Source: Sambucus nigra
Taxonomy: Eukaryota > Streptophyta > Magnoliopsida > Dipsacales > Adoxaceae
NCBI GenBank assembly: GCA_949130495.1
Contig: OX422214.1
Location: 255,258,187 to 255,322,186 of the forward strand
Direction of reading: 5' to 3'
Length of the DNA: 64,000 bases
In this document: piece after piece, positions 35,400 to 46,091 of the stretch
Numbering within the stretch: position 1 is the first letter of the stretch
How the letters are laid out: every line of letters begins with the position of its first letter
Program-made: the position numbers and the translations under genes
The notes under the pieces: generated by a model
The model's input: only the letters and a program-made list of their open reading frames with translations
Told to the model about the DNA's origin: nothing
Database searches by the model: none

Positions 35400-37230
35400 C
35401 AACCCAAACTATAGCAAAACTCCCTGAGGTGGATGTTTCTTTTACAATACATACAAAAGAACACAATCTTAGGCGGACCATGGTTTTCTTTTCTTAGTCG
35501 AAATATCCTTTAAGGTTTTTGACGATGGCCATATGGAGTCGTAGTAAACTCAGGAACTGGTCCAGGTGAAATTTGGGACGTGGAGGCACCATCATAACCT
35601 AGTCCCTGCCTATCACCAAAACCTAAAGCGGGGCCGAGAAGCATATTTCCCATCTTTCTAGATCTATCCTCGATTTGAACCTTGACTTCCTGTGCTTTCT
35701 CAAGATCATGAGTAAGCTGGGAAATAAGGGCTTCAAGTTTCTTCTGAGTCTCCATGGAGGAATGGAGCTCACTCGTAAGACTAGCCACTTGTTTCGTCAA
35801 GTCCCCTTTATCTTTTTCAAAAGAACTCTCCCTCTCTCTCCAAGCAGTCTCTCTCTCTCTCTAATAAACTTTCTTTCTCAACATAGGAAGACTCTCTCTC
35901 TCTCTCAAGGTAGTGCAAGTGGAGGACTCTCTCTCTCTCACTTATTTTAAATCTTCCTCTAAAGCGGTGATCCTAGAAACTAACGCGTTGTTACGCTTTT
36001 TTGTTTTAAATTACTCATTATATAACTCAGCGTAGGCGCGTTGAAGATTACTCTCGCTCTCACTTGCATCATCCTCCCCTCACTCACATCGTTCTCACTG
36101 TCGTGGTGTCCCTATGAAGAAGAATTCTCATCGTCGTGAGTACTAGAAGTGCTCACATGACTAGCCATGAATGCTATGAAGTTACACTCATGTGATGACT
36201 CGTTTCCAGAGTCCACCGACTCAACCTCACTATCGTCACTAAGGGTAGCATTAAGGATAGCTTTGTCCTTTTCTCTGTTCAGCCTAGTAGAAAACTCAAA
36301 ATCTCTATGACCCCTACCGTCGCACTCATAGCATCTCTCACTGTTTTTCGTAGGAGGGTCTTTAAAATCTTTTTCATTTTTCTTTTCAAATTTATTTTTC
36401 TCAAAATTCTTTTTATCTTTGAAATTACCATTTTTCTCGAATTTGAGAATTTTCTTGAAATTTTTAGCAAACAGGGCCAAATCATCTAAATCAAAGTCAC
36501 ACTCAGAATCTAACGTTTCTATCTCCCTTTTTCTAGATGACTCTACCCTCTTTCTTGCCGACCCCTTACTCTTTCTATCCTGGGCATTAAGTGCAATTCC
36601 CTTATGTTTAGGCTTAGCAGATTTAGGAAACATATCAATTTCATATGTTTGTAAGTCTCCTACAAGTTCCTCCAATTTAAGCGTGTTTAAATTAACCATA
36701 GAATTTAGCACAGTGACTTTAGGGATAAAACGCTTAGGCAATGATCTTAGAATCTTTTTAACAACTCTAGCAGTAGGAATGTGTTGACCAAGATTAAGGC
36801 TACTGTTTATAATATTAGACAACCTAGCATAAAATTCATCAAAGCATTCACTCTCAAGCATGGTGATGGTTTCAAATTGAGTTGTTAAATTTTGCGGTTT
36901 AGATTCTTTCACAGCATTAGTTCCTTCATGGGTAAGTTGCAAAACATACCATGCCTCTTTTGACGTGGTGCACGTCATTATCCGTTTGAACTCGTCAGGT
37001 GTGATGGATCTAGAAATAGCACGTAAACCCTTAGAATTAAAAGATGACCATTTAAATTCTTCTTCGGTCCATGCATTTACAGATTTTAATCTAGTCACGT
37101 TCTCAACAGTGATGGAGGGAGGTGTCCACCCTCTTTCAACCAAAATCCAGACAAGTTCATCAATGGCTTTTAATGCAGATCTCATGCGGGCTTTCCAGTA
37201 TGCATAGTTTGTCTCGTCAAAAACTGGCAT
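35400..37230 (-). pseudogene. Copia (SIRE-type) gag
   Basis: A long frame (37272 to 36112) most likely starts at the second Met (MPVFDETNYAYWKARMRSAL, about 37230), the usual start of the copia Gag core. It includes DEFKRIMTCTTSKEAW and FDEFYARLSNI, a basic spacer, and a zinc knuckle CYECDGRGHRDFEF whose last cysteine is replaced by Phe. After a stop near 36112 the C-terminal part goes on: a (GA)n-coded Arg/Glu run at about 35830-35940, a coiled coil at 35800-35650 (LTSELHSSMETQKKLEALIS), the lineage mark GDRQGLGYDG, and a second, intact knuckle CMYCKRNIHLREFC near 35420-35460. It would form the nucleocapsid, but the first knuckle and frame are broken. Confidence 0.85.
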
Positions 37231-37343
37231 TTTATTATATAACTTCTCTAATATGAACACGCACTTTTTCAAAAATCATTTTTTTAGAAAATTGATATCT
37301 TAGAAAAATTTCGCAGAAAATTACACAGTATAATTGTGTAAAT

Positions 37344-37357
37344 GGCTCTGATACTAA
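37344..37357 (-). other. Primer-binding site of the SIRE-type element (initiator tRNA-Met type)
   Basis: On the minus strand TTAGTATCAGAGCC follows two or three bases after the LTR end ...CTCTTCA. It differs at one position from the standard TTGGTATCAGAGCC. Confidence 0.85.
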
Positions 37358-37359
37358 TT

Positions 37360-38427
37360 TGAAGAGTGCGCTTGTGTTCAAATAAAGAAATTATTTAATT
37401 AAACTCGGTTTTTTCAATTTAAATCCTAAACATGCATCTAGGTGTGATTGAAGATGATGAAATCATTCAAGAACATTCAAACACACACAAGTGAGGAAAA
37501 ATCCCCCAAAGGGGCAAAACCTTTTTATTTTTCACTATAATTTTATAAGATACAGTTACACGAATTACAATGAAAAACAAATGTGACACAGAAATACCCA
37601 CAGGTGTCGGTTCTGATGTCGTCGGCTGGAATCTCCCACAGGAACTCCAGGTGAGCAGCAATGAAGAAGAAAGACGGCTTCTCCACAAGTATGAACAAAA
37701 CCAAAGTAGTGTTCTTGGGTTTCAAAAGGATTCAAAAAGGTGGGGCAATGATGTGTGAATCGAAACATGAGTTTTGGGACTCAAAAATATGAAGACTTGA
37801 GCTAATAGAACTCTCAAAAACATCTCTCCAAGTCTTGCAAAATAACTCCCCTGAAGTTGGATTTTATAAGGAAACCAAAAAGAATTTTAAGTCATTAGGA
37901 CCCTTGCCAGCGTCAGGTACCCCGAACCGGTTCGTCTTGTACCTCGAACCGGTTCGCCCCCAAATCGGTTCACTCTTCGGTTCGCAGAACTTCGCTGGTT
38001 TTGGGGCAAAAATAAATAGCATTCTTTAAGGATTTTTCTCCATTTTCAAAGGGCCATAACTCCTTCACCATAGCTCGAATTGAGGTGTCGTTTCTCCAGT
38101 ATCTTCTTAGCATCGAGCTCTTCAACTTTTTACTTGACCGGGCCTCTGAATAGTGGCTATAAAATTACCAAAATGCCCTTAAACTTGCCTATCTTGCCTT
38201 CTTTCATTGTTTTGACTTCTCTTTCATACCATTTGCATAAAATCCCTAAAATCGTGGAACGTGAAGTCATTGAGGAAGATGTAGGACACATGATGGAGAT
38301 ATTGAATGCTTGATTCTCAAAATTTGGATAGAGGTCGTCACGAGAGATCGTGTAGTGACGTGCCTTTTGTAGCGGCGTACGACATACACAAATGTAAGAT
38401 ATCGGACATGACAAAAATGTCCTTACA
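37360..38427 (-). repeat. 5' LTR of the SIRE-type element
   Basis: Near-copy of 29519-30585 with TG...CA ends (minus strand). GAACCGGTTCG occurs at about 37924 and 37946, and a third site near 37961 is changed to AAATCGGTTC. The LTR promoter of the element should lie here; I do not see a clear TATA box. Confidence 0.93.
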
Positions 38428-39199
38428 CTTTCCTTTAAGAAAATGGGATACAAATTTACTAATCCTACTGAAGTGAATAACAAAACCATGGTTTTGAGAA
38501 TCCAGGGTTAGAATATCAAAAATGAAGGAAAAATGAGTATCAGTAGGATGAGAATGATGACAAAAAGGGTTGTGCCTGAGAATATATGATTATACGAAGA
38601 TAAGGCTCTGTGAAACCCTAGAATTAAAGATACAATGAAATTTAGGAGAGGGAGGTGGTGAAAGAATGAAGAAGACAACTAGGGTACTGCTTTAATAATT
38701 TTAGGGTATATAAGTTTCTAAATGAAAGTCTCCTGATTTTTATAACAAGAGGGAAGGAGTCATTTCGAATTCAATGGACCAAATTTGTTTAATCTAAAAG
38801 TTTATGGGCATTCAGTGACTCACACTTGTAGTCGGCACATGTGTGATGGATTTGAGTGCTTGCACGCACTTTGAGATCATGCATATTATCAGACGTGTAA
38901 TGATTATGAAACTTTTTTCTGAACAGTGTCTTGTACTGGGAACACTTAATGACCACTCATCATCTCACTATAGAAACCGACATCTACAAAGAATCCTAAG
39001 CTTCATAAAATAAAATGCAATGAATCAAAATCCAAGCAATATTCATATCGATCATGTGAAAGAATGGAAGAAGCAACCACATCAACATATGATAGAGTAT
39101 TATTAGAGATGGTGACAACACAAGCAATATAAATCCTATTCGGCCATGATCAAGACTCTCCAGCTCACCTCCATGAACATAAAGATTTTGAAGGGTAGC
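38428..39199. other. Right flank of the SIRE-type element, unassigned
   Basis: Continues the sequence left of 29519. No gene or repeat recognised. Confidence 0.4.
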
Positions 39200-39730
39200 T
39201 GATGCGGACTATTTCTAATCATCCATATCCAAACAGGATCCATGAGAGATCCAACATAATTTATGAGAAGGATCAACTAAATTTTCTTGGATGTTCATGA
39301 ATGATTCAGCTGTTCGTCCTCAGCTCATCTAGTCAACTAACCGTTATTTTGAGTTGCACTTTCCTATGAAAGTGCCCGCTCGCCTAGAAAATAGGAAACA
39401 TGAATTATGTGTAACAAGAGACAAACACATATCCCATTATGTTAACCACTCTCTCAAGTTGTGAAATTAAATAGTAGGAGTTGTCTGAATGTGCATATAA
39501 ATAAAATATAGTGTTGAATATGGGTTGGATGAATCTTTTTGTATGAAACTCCTCTATAACTTTCGTGATTAATAAAGACCACTACTCCGCCCTATGCCCC
39601 ATGGACGTAGGCCGATCCGACCGTACCACGTATATCTGGTGTTCATTTCCTATACTTCTTTCTATTTTATATTGTCGATATAATTCCTTATCATTGTGTG
39701 TTGTGTGTAAATTATATTTCTGCACCAACA
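39200..39730 (+). repeat. Probable copia LTR fragment or solo LTR
   Basis: The word CATGGACGTAGGCCGATCCG followed by ACCACGTATATCTGGTG (about 39600-39640) is the typical U5 of many plant copia LTRs read on the plus strand, and a TATAAATA lies near 39495. The right end could be ...CTGCACCAACA at 39730 and the left end TGATGCGGAC at 39200. The flanking pentamers GTAGC and GTTGT do not match well, so the ends are uncertain. It abuts the 3' end of the minus-strand copia pol at 39760-41149. Confidence 0.5.
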
Positions 39731-39759
39731 GTTGTAAGAATAAAACCCGAATAATATCA

Positions 39760-41149
39760 TACTTAAACTTAAACCCATGCGCTCCTGCATTTAACACTCA
39801 TTCCCTTTACATGACTATTATAATCCTTAGTTGGTAAGCTATTTGTAAAAGGATTTTTTAGGTTGTCCTGAAATGCAATATTAGTCACGATGATGTCTCC
39901 TCTTTGCACGATCTCTCATATCAGATTATACTTAAGAGCAAAGAGCTTAACTCTCTTATGACTCCTTGGTTCTTTTGATTTAACAACTGCTCCAATATTT
40001 TTAGTGTAAACTCTAATAGCCTATTGCACTGAAGGAACCACATCTAAGTCACTCAGGAAGTTCTAGAGATAAAAAACCTCATTTTATACCTCTAAAGAGG
40101 TAGCATATTCAACTTCCATGGCTGAATCAATAATATATGATTTCTTGATACTCCTATAAGTTATGGCTACACCTCCTAGGGTAAACACATATCCTAAGAT
40201 TGATTTCTTGGAATCCTTATTTGATTAAAATTCCAAGTTGATGTACGATAAAGGCACAAGACTATTTATTGAGTAAACTGTCATATAATCTCCTCTCCCT
40301 TTCGAGTACTTGAGAATGTACTTTACTGCAGTCCAATTCTACTCACTTAGTTTAGATTGGAATATGCTGACTATGCTTATGGCAAATCAAAATTTCAATC
40401 TTGTACACAACATAACATATATGAGGTTGGCCATTGTCAAAACATAAGGTATATTCTTCATATTCTCTATATAATATAGTGTCCTAAGGAATTGGTCGTT
40501 AGACAAAAAGATTCCATGCTTGAAAGGGGGAAATAATTTTCTTGAAATCTATCATGCTAAACCTTGTGAGCATATCTTTGATATAAGTGGCTTGGTATAA
40601 TCCTAACATCTTATTTTTATGACCATGCATAAGCTTGATCCCAATGATGTGGTTGGCTTTTCCTAACTCCTTAATGTCTAACTGACTGGACAACCACACT
40701 CTTATACAAGACAATACGTCCACATTATTCCCGATTAGGAGAATATGAACTACATAAAGTACTAAAAATATCACCACATTTTTGTCATGCTTCTTATACA
40801 CACAAGTTTCATACTAACATTGATCCTAATGGATGTTCAATACCTTGATGCCTGCTTAAGTTCATAAATTGACCTCTTAATCTGGCACACCTTTCTCTCC
40901 TGGATAGTTGTTATGAATCCCTCAGGTTGTACCGTATAGATGCACTCGTTAAGACCTCCATTTAAGAACAATATCTTGACATCCATTTTCCAAATCTCAT
41001 AATTGAGATAAGCCGTAATGGATAAAAGAATCCGTGTAGACTTCAACATAACTATCGGTGAGAAGGTGTCCTCATTGTCAATCTTCACTTTTCGAGTAAA
41101 CCATTTCACAACAAGCCTTGTCTTGAAGGCGTCCACCTTCCCATATACC
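39760..41149 (-). pseudogene. Copia pol remnant 1, RT and RNase H part (3' portion)
   Basis: On the minus strand the frame begins at the solo-LTR junction (VYGKVDAFKTRLVVKWFTRK), goes through RT (EDTFSPIVMLKS, YEIWKMDVKILFLNG) and continues near 40800-40500 with FLVLYVVHILLIGN, where YVVH replaces the catalytic YVDD, then ELGKANHIIGIKL and MLGLYQATYI. RNase H pieces follow to about 39800 (SAMEVEYAT, KEPRSHKRVK, NPFTNSLPTK) with many stops. The piece completing its N-terminal side is at 57370-57660, 16 kb away, because an LTR with a nested element was inserted between them. The copy is inactive. Confidence 0.88.
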
Positions 41150-43430
41150 TGCAACACCTCACTTAATTAAATACCGGGTGATCAGTCCTCTACCCAATTA
41201 AAACAGATTTACTGTTGGTTCATTCTTAGCATCACTGTTGAAAAATATTTTATTTTTTTAATTCACCTAATATCCAACTAAGAAGGTGTTAAAATGTTTC
41301 AAGATTTTAATATAAATAAAACTTCCACTTTTAAACGATAAACCATTTAACACAATCCATTCACACAACGAATAAAAAACAGAGTAATATCAAAACTTAA
41401 TTAAATGCAACTGGAATAAAACTGTCCAGTTTAAATATCTCAATACAATAAACCCATTAATTATAACAAAATCAACATAAGAACTGAATCTGTCTAGGAT
41501 AGGAAAGAAATAACTGAAATCCTCTTGGACGACATGCCCTAAATGAAAAGATCAACTACATAGTATGAATCAATGAATATGAAAGAGTCTAAACAAATTC
41601 CATGACTCCATAGCATCCATAGCTCGTCAAAATCTCAATCCTCTATGGTTGGCGTCCCTGCATCTGGACACCTGATATAGGAGATACACGAGAGAAGAGA
41701 ATATTCAAGAAAATGGGTCAGAGCTCGATGTAAAAATAGTTTATAAAACATCAAGTGAATAAATGCTATATTCAAAAATTATTATATACATGTTAGATTT
41801 ATCAAACTCTCTCTTGATAATCTCACCTCTCATATAGAGTGCACACCTAACATACCTTAACATCATACTAGTTACCATTTCCTTGCTAAGTAGTTCATAT
41901 CAATGCCAACTAACCATACCCCATATATTTACCACATATTTCTCTCTCAATACATGTAATATATATATCCAATTTCTCTATAACATGGATAATCATTTTT
42001 ACAATTCAATATAATTAAGTATTCACCTACTTAATTCATTTAAGATTTTATTATCTTTTATGTATACTTCATTCACATAGTAAACACTATTACAAGTATA
42101 AATATATATTCGCTATATTATATATATACTAAACTGCACCCTGAGGCTCAGCTGCAGTGCATGCGTACTCTTCTATCGTGTCCCAATACATCTCATCACT
42201 GTATAGGGGACTATAGGTTTGGTAAAGATCCATTGAACCATAAATTTCAAACACGAGTGATGGAGGATAACATAGTCCTAAGCCTTTGGGATACATACAT
42301 ACCTACATACCTAAAAGATCGTTCAATACCATTATTCTCACTAATGGCGATCCAACCTAAGTCCTATGTTCTGAGGCAACAAGTTAAAGATCCCCCTTAG
42401 GCTCATCAGGATATGATTGCCCTCTACGTGTAAACCTCCCGTCGATAACAAGTAGGCTAGGTATGTCATACACATAAATTAAACAAAAATAGGTATACAC
42501 ATCAACCTATATAAAATTAGGTACGCACTCGACCAATATCATATTAGGATTTCATCCTATTCCAGGTACCCGTCGTATTTCTCGAATACTACTCGTACTT
42601 GTTAATCACGATTATCATCATATTTTTTTATGTATTTCATTCACATAATGTCTTCCTCACTTTAATATAATTTTCCAACATTAGCCCAAGTCTCTCACTC
42701 CTTGTTAATGTACCAAATTTATTCAAATATAATTTTCCACCGCAATTTATTCAATTAATGCTCGTTAATTTTCCCAGTTAATCCCATACATAATATCACC
42801 TTTCGGGTCTTATGTATATCCTACTGCTCTACACTAGGTCCTATTATGTTCTAATAATCATCACAATAATTTCTAACCAATGGGATTTAATCACAAATTA
42901 AAAATGGAATAAATCACTTTCCCGGGGGAGGTCGATCGATCGACATTCTTGAGTCGATCGATCAGGTTTCTGCCTAGATTCTGCATATATTTAGCTAGGT
43001 GTTTGATCATTTTAAAACATTAAAACCATAATCAATCGATCCCAATCTCCTCATTATTCAACCCAAACGTTATAACATGATATATAAATGATCTCTACTA
43101 ATCAAACAACCTAAAATCATCAAGAAGGTTGGATTCAGACATGCTAATTCCCTTAAATTCCATAAATTCATATTTTATCATTTTCTCCAAGAAACACATA
43201 ATTTCTTCAATAAATGATTTTAAATTTGTGGATTAAAATATCTCTTCAACAAAAGATTAATCCTACATAACTCTCATTTCAAAGATTCAGTTAAAATCAA
43301 TTAAACCCTCTTAATATCACCAATTTTCAATTCTCCATTGATATTCAAATTAAACCCAAAATTTAGTTCTTGATTTAATCTACAAATCATCATTTCTATA
43401 TCCTCTACATGTGTATATCTCATATACATG
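41150..43430 (-). repeat. Solo gypsy LTR 3, part 1 (interrupted by element B)
   Basis: It begins TGCAACACCTCACTTAATTA (plus strand), the same end as LTR 2 (TGTGACACCCCGACTAATTA), and is collinear with LTR 2: the AGCATCACTGT block near 41229, the TCAGAGCTCG block near 41719 and CCTCCCGTCGATAACAAGTAGG near 42427. GTCGATCGATCGAC lies at 42931-42944. It stops at ACATG (43426-43430), the target site of element B, and continues at 56512. Its outer flanks are ATACC (41145-41149) and CTACC (57370-57374), a 4/5 duplication. Confidence 0.88.
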
Positions 43431-43487
43431 TGTAGAAGGGTGTCTACCTATAAAAAAGTAAAAGTATTATTTTATTAGAAATATTGA

Positions 43488-43690
43488 GAAGAAACCCAGG
43501 GTCCCGACAGAAACTCATATTGAGCAGGAACCCCACGGGGTCCCGGTAGAAACTCATATTGAGCAGGAACCCTCCGGGGTCCCTGCAAAAATTCATATTG
43601 GGCAGGAACCCCCCAGGGTCCCGGCAGAAACTTGTATTGAGAAGGAACCACCCCAGGGTCCCGATAGAAACTCATATTCAGCAGGAACCC
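43488..43690 (+). repeat. 40-46-bp repeat at the LTR start (5' LTR of B)
   Basis: Five units, each with GGGTCCCGGCAGAAACTCAT, ATTGAGCAGGAACC and a C-rich spacer. The same block recurs at 53910-54113 in the 3' LTR and, with changes, in the LTR of element A. Confidence 0.88.
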
Positions 43691-45000
43691 CCAGCGCCAC
43701 TGCAAGTATCAGCGCCGCTGCAAGTGCCAACGCCGCTGCAAGGGCCAGTGCCGCTGCAAGTGTCGGCGCCGCTTCAAGTACCAGCGCCGACACAAGGGTC
43801 AGCGCCGCCGCAAGTGTCGGCGCCGCTGCAAGTGTCAGCGCCGCTGCAAGTGTCAGCGCCGCTGCAAGTGCCTGCGCCGGGTGAAGTGCCAGCGCCGCTT
43901 CAAGCGTAAGCGCCGCTTCAAGTATCAGCGCCACTTCAAGCGTCAGCGCCGCTTCAAGTGTCAGCGCCACTTCAAGCGTCAGCGCTACCTCAAGTATCAG
44001 CGCCGCTTCAAGCGTCAATGCCACTTCAAGCGTCGACGCCGTTGCAAGCGTCAGCGCCACTTCAAGTATCAGTGCCGCTTCAAGCGTAAGAGCCGCTTTA
44101 AGTATAAGCGCCACTTCAAGCGTCAGCGCCGCTTTAAGGGTCGGCGCCGCGACAAGGGTCGGCGCTGCCTCAAGTATCAGCGCCGCTTCAAGTGTCAGCG
44201 CCACTTTAAGCATCAACGCCACTTCAAGTGTCGACGCCGTTGCAAGCATCAGTGCCACTTCAAGTATCAGCGTCGCTTCAAGCGTAAGCGCCGCTTCAAG
44301 TATCAGCGCCACTTCAAGCGTCAGCGCCGCTTCAAGTGTCAGCGCCGCTTCAAGCGTCAGCGCTACCTCAAGTATCAGCGCTGCTTCAAGCGTCAACGCC
44401 ACTTCAAGTGTCGACGCCGTTGCAAGCGTAAGCACCGTGTCGGCGCCGCTTCAAGTGTCGGCGCCGCTTCAAGTGTCGGCGCCATTTCAAGTGTCGGCGC
44501 CGCGACAATGGTAGGCGCCGCTTCAAGTATCAGCGCGACTTCAAGTGTCCGCGCCGCCGTAAGGGTCGGCGCCGCTTCAAGTGCCAGCGCTGTTTCTCAT
44601 GCCAGCGCCGCCGCGAGTATCAGCGCCACCACGAGTGTCCGCGCCGCTGCAAGTGTCGGCGCCACTTCAAGGGCCAGCGCCGCTTCAAGTGTTAGCGTCG
44701 CTGCAAGCGTCTACGCCGCTGCAAGGGTCAATACCGCTTTAAGTACCAGCGCCGCTGCGAGCGTCAGCACCGCCGCAAGTGTCGGCGCCGCTTCAAGTAC
44801 CAATGCCGTCGCAAGTGTCCGCGCCGCTGCAAGTGTCTGCGCCGTTTCAGGTACCAGCGCCGCTGCAAGTCAGCGCCGCTACCAGGGTCGGCGCCACTAC
44901 AAGTGTCCGCGCCGCTCCAAGTGCCAGCGCCGTTACAAGTGCCAGCGCCGCTACAAGGGTCAACGCCGCTTCAAGCGTCAGCGCTACTACAACAAGGGTC
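43691..45000 (+). repeat. 18-bp minisatellite of about 70 units (5' LTR of B)
   Basis: Consensus GCGCCGCTTCAAGTGTCA with variants CTGCAAG, CACTTCAAG, GGGTCGGC and AAGCGTAA. It is very CpG-rich, with two to four CpG per unit. Because 18 is a multiple of three and the unit has no stop, frames on both strands stay open for hundreds of codons (Arg/Lys-rich, Ser/Ala-rich and Leu/Ala-rich); these are by-products. It ends where the CACTGCCGAAATG stretch becomes single-copy. Confidence 0.95.
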
Positions 45001-45256
45001 ACTGCCGAAATGTTATTCGAGAAGTGCCTAAATGAACAACAGCACTAACACTTTACTTTCTTGTACAGGTTGCCTAGTCGAGCAAGCAGGGCTCGAACAG
45101 GCACGTTGGGACCTCCTGGGAGTTTTGGCTTGGCGGCTGAGGGACAAGGTATGTTGAGCAACCTCAACCACTTAGCACTATAGGATTGAGAGAATACTAG
45201 TAGGAGACCCTAGAGTCACCCAGTCCTCACACACCTCACACTTAGTCACAAGTGAA

Positions 45257-45284
45257 GTGAGCAGCCAAAGGGCTGGCTGCTCAC
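45257..45284. promoter_or_regulatory. Conserved LTR hairpin (5' LTR of B)
   Basis: GTGAGCAGCC and GGCTGCTCAC form a perfect 10-bp inverted repeat around AAAGGGCT; allowing one mismatch the stem is 12 bp. It is conserved in element A. Confidence 0.7.
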
Positions 45285-45667
45285 AAGAAAAGAACTATTT
45301 ATAAAATGATTTTAGAGGAGAGGGTCCTCTAAACCCCTCTCAAGAAAAATGATTTTAGAAGAAGGTCCTCAAGACCCCCCTCAAGCTTGTAAATATTTTA
45401 GAGGAGGTGGTCCTCGAGACCCCCCCTCAAGTTTATAAAGTTTGTATCAAAGTTACCGTTTCAAAAGCTATTTAGCAAATCAGATATTTTGTCTCCATTA
45501 GAAGACATATTTGCTTTTGAACTTTGGTCGGCGCCAGGGGGGCATCTGCCAGAGGGGACAGGCAGACCTGCCTGCAGGTAGGGACAAATAGTACACTGTA
45601 GACTTGAAGCCTCACCAACCCTCTAAGTTTTGGCGCCAAAAGTGCCAACCCAGCCTTAGTGCCCAAG

Positions 45668-45677
45668 TATAAATAGG
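45668..45677 (+). promoter_or_regulatory. TATA box of element B (5' LTR)
   Basis: TATAAATAGG precedes the GACCCCTGGGCAAGG block, about 390 bp before the LTR end, the expected place of the U3 promoter. The only long TATA consensus in the non-repetitive part of the LTR. Confidence 0.65.
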
Positions 45678-46058
45678 ACCCCTGGGCAAGGTCATAGAGA
45701 GATAGAGAGATAGACAATAGAAATTGCACTGTTACTCTGCTAAAATATCACCAGACCTACCTAAGTATTCTCTCCCTGCTCACTCTCATAGTGCTGAGTG
45801 CCTCGTTCCTTCACTCCCCACTGACAGCCATCACTCTCAGGTGTTTCCCTTGAGAAAATTGTTATTTTTGCTGTGAAAGTTCATCTTCTTGCAGGGAGTG
45901 AGTTGAAGCTTGAGTTCCATTGTTACCAGAAGGGGAAGTTTTCTTCAGAAGTTTCACCAGGAGACCTTGAAGACCTTGCAGGCAGCGTCCATTGGAGTGG
46001 GTCACGCCTCACCCTTTCCAGTTATTCATAGACCCCAGTCTCACTACCCTCCTACATT

Positions 46059-46076
46059 TGGCGACTCCGCTGGGGA
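46059..46076 (+). other. Primer-binding site of element B (tRNA-Arg)
   Basis: TGGCGACTCCGCTGGGGA begins two bases after the LTR end and is fully complementary to the last bases plus CCA of plant tRNA-Arg (mature end ...CCCCAGCGGAGTCGCCA as I recall it). This primer choice is known for Ogre-type elements. Confidence 0.9.
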
Positions 46077-46091
46077 GGTATCCTCATTTAC

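Larger units (their letters stand above)
29519..38427 (-). mobile_element. SIRE/Maximus-type Ty1/copia LTR retrotransposon, complete in structure, decayed in coding
   Basis: Two LTRs of 1067 and 1068 bp (29519-30585 and 37360-38427) run, on the minus strand, from TGTAAGGACAT to GCACTCTTCA. Outside lie CTTTT and CTTTC, a 4/5 target-site duplication. The internal order on the minus strand is PBS (tRNA-Met type), gag, protease, integrase, RT, RNase H, a 1.5-kb non-coding stretch, PPT. This order and the long gag with a coiled-coil tail ending in DRQGLGYDG fit the SIRE/Maximus lineage. The LTRs differ by scattered substitutions and small indels, roughly several percent by eye, so the insertion is not recent. 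Pol is split by stops and the RT active site is mutated. Confidence 0.92.
43431..46056 (+). repeat. 5' LTR of element B (2626 bp)
   Basis: Parts in order: TG start, five copies of a 40-46-bp repeat, about 70 copies of an 18-mer, a hairpin, three imperfect copies of a TTTTAGAGGAG...CCTC block of about 57 bp (45308-45430), TATA box at 45668, presumed transcription start and R/U5 ending CCTACA. More than half of the LTR is tandem repeat. Confidence 0.93.

Noticed and set aside
36307..36787. Plus-strand frames of 60-122 codons opposite the SIRE-type gag.
   Set aside because: Antisense shadows of a recognised gag frame.
43593..45035. Open frames of 280-384 codons in the 18-bp array (Arg/Lys-rich, Leu/Ala-rich, Ser/Ala-rich), repeated at 53942-54865.
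   Set aside because: The unit is a multiple of three without stops in several frames, so long frames on both strands are automatic. No start context, no domain, and all frames are open alike.
46057..46080. Possible tRNA-Arg gene fragment.
   Set aside because: Only 18 bases complementary to a tRNA end, placed exactly after the LTR; this is a primer-binding site.
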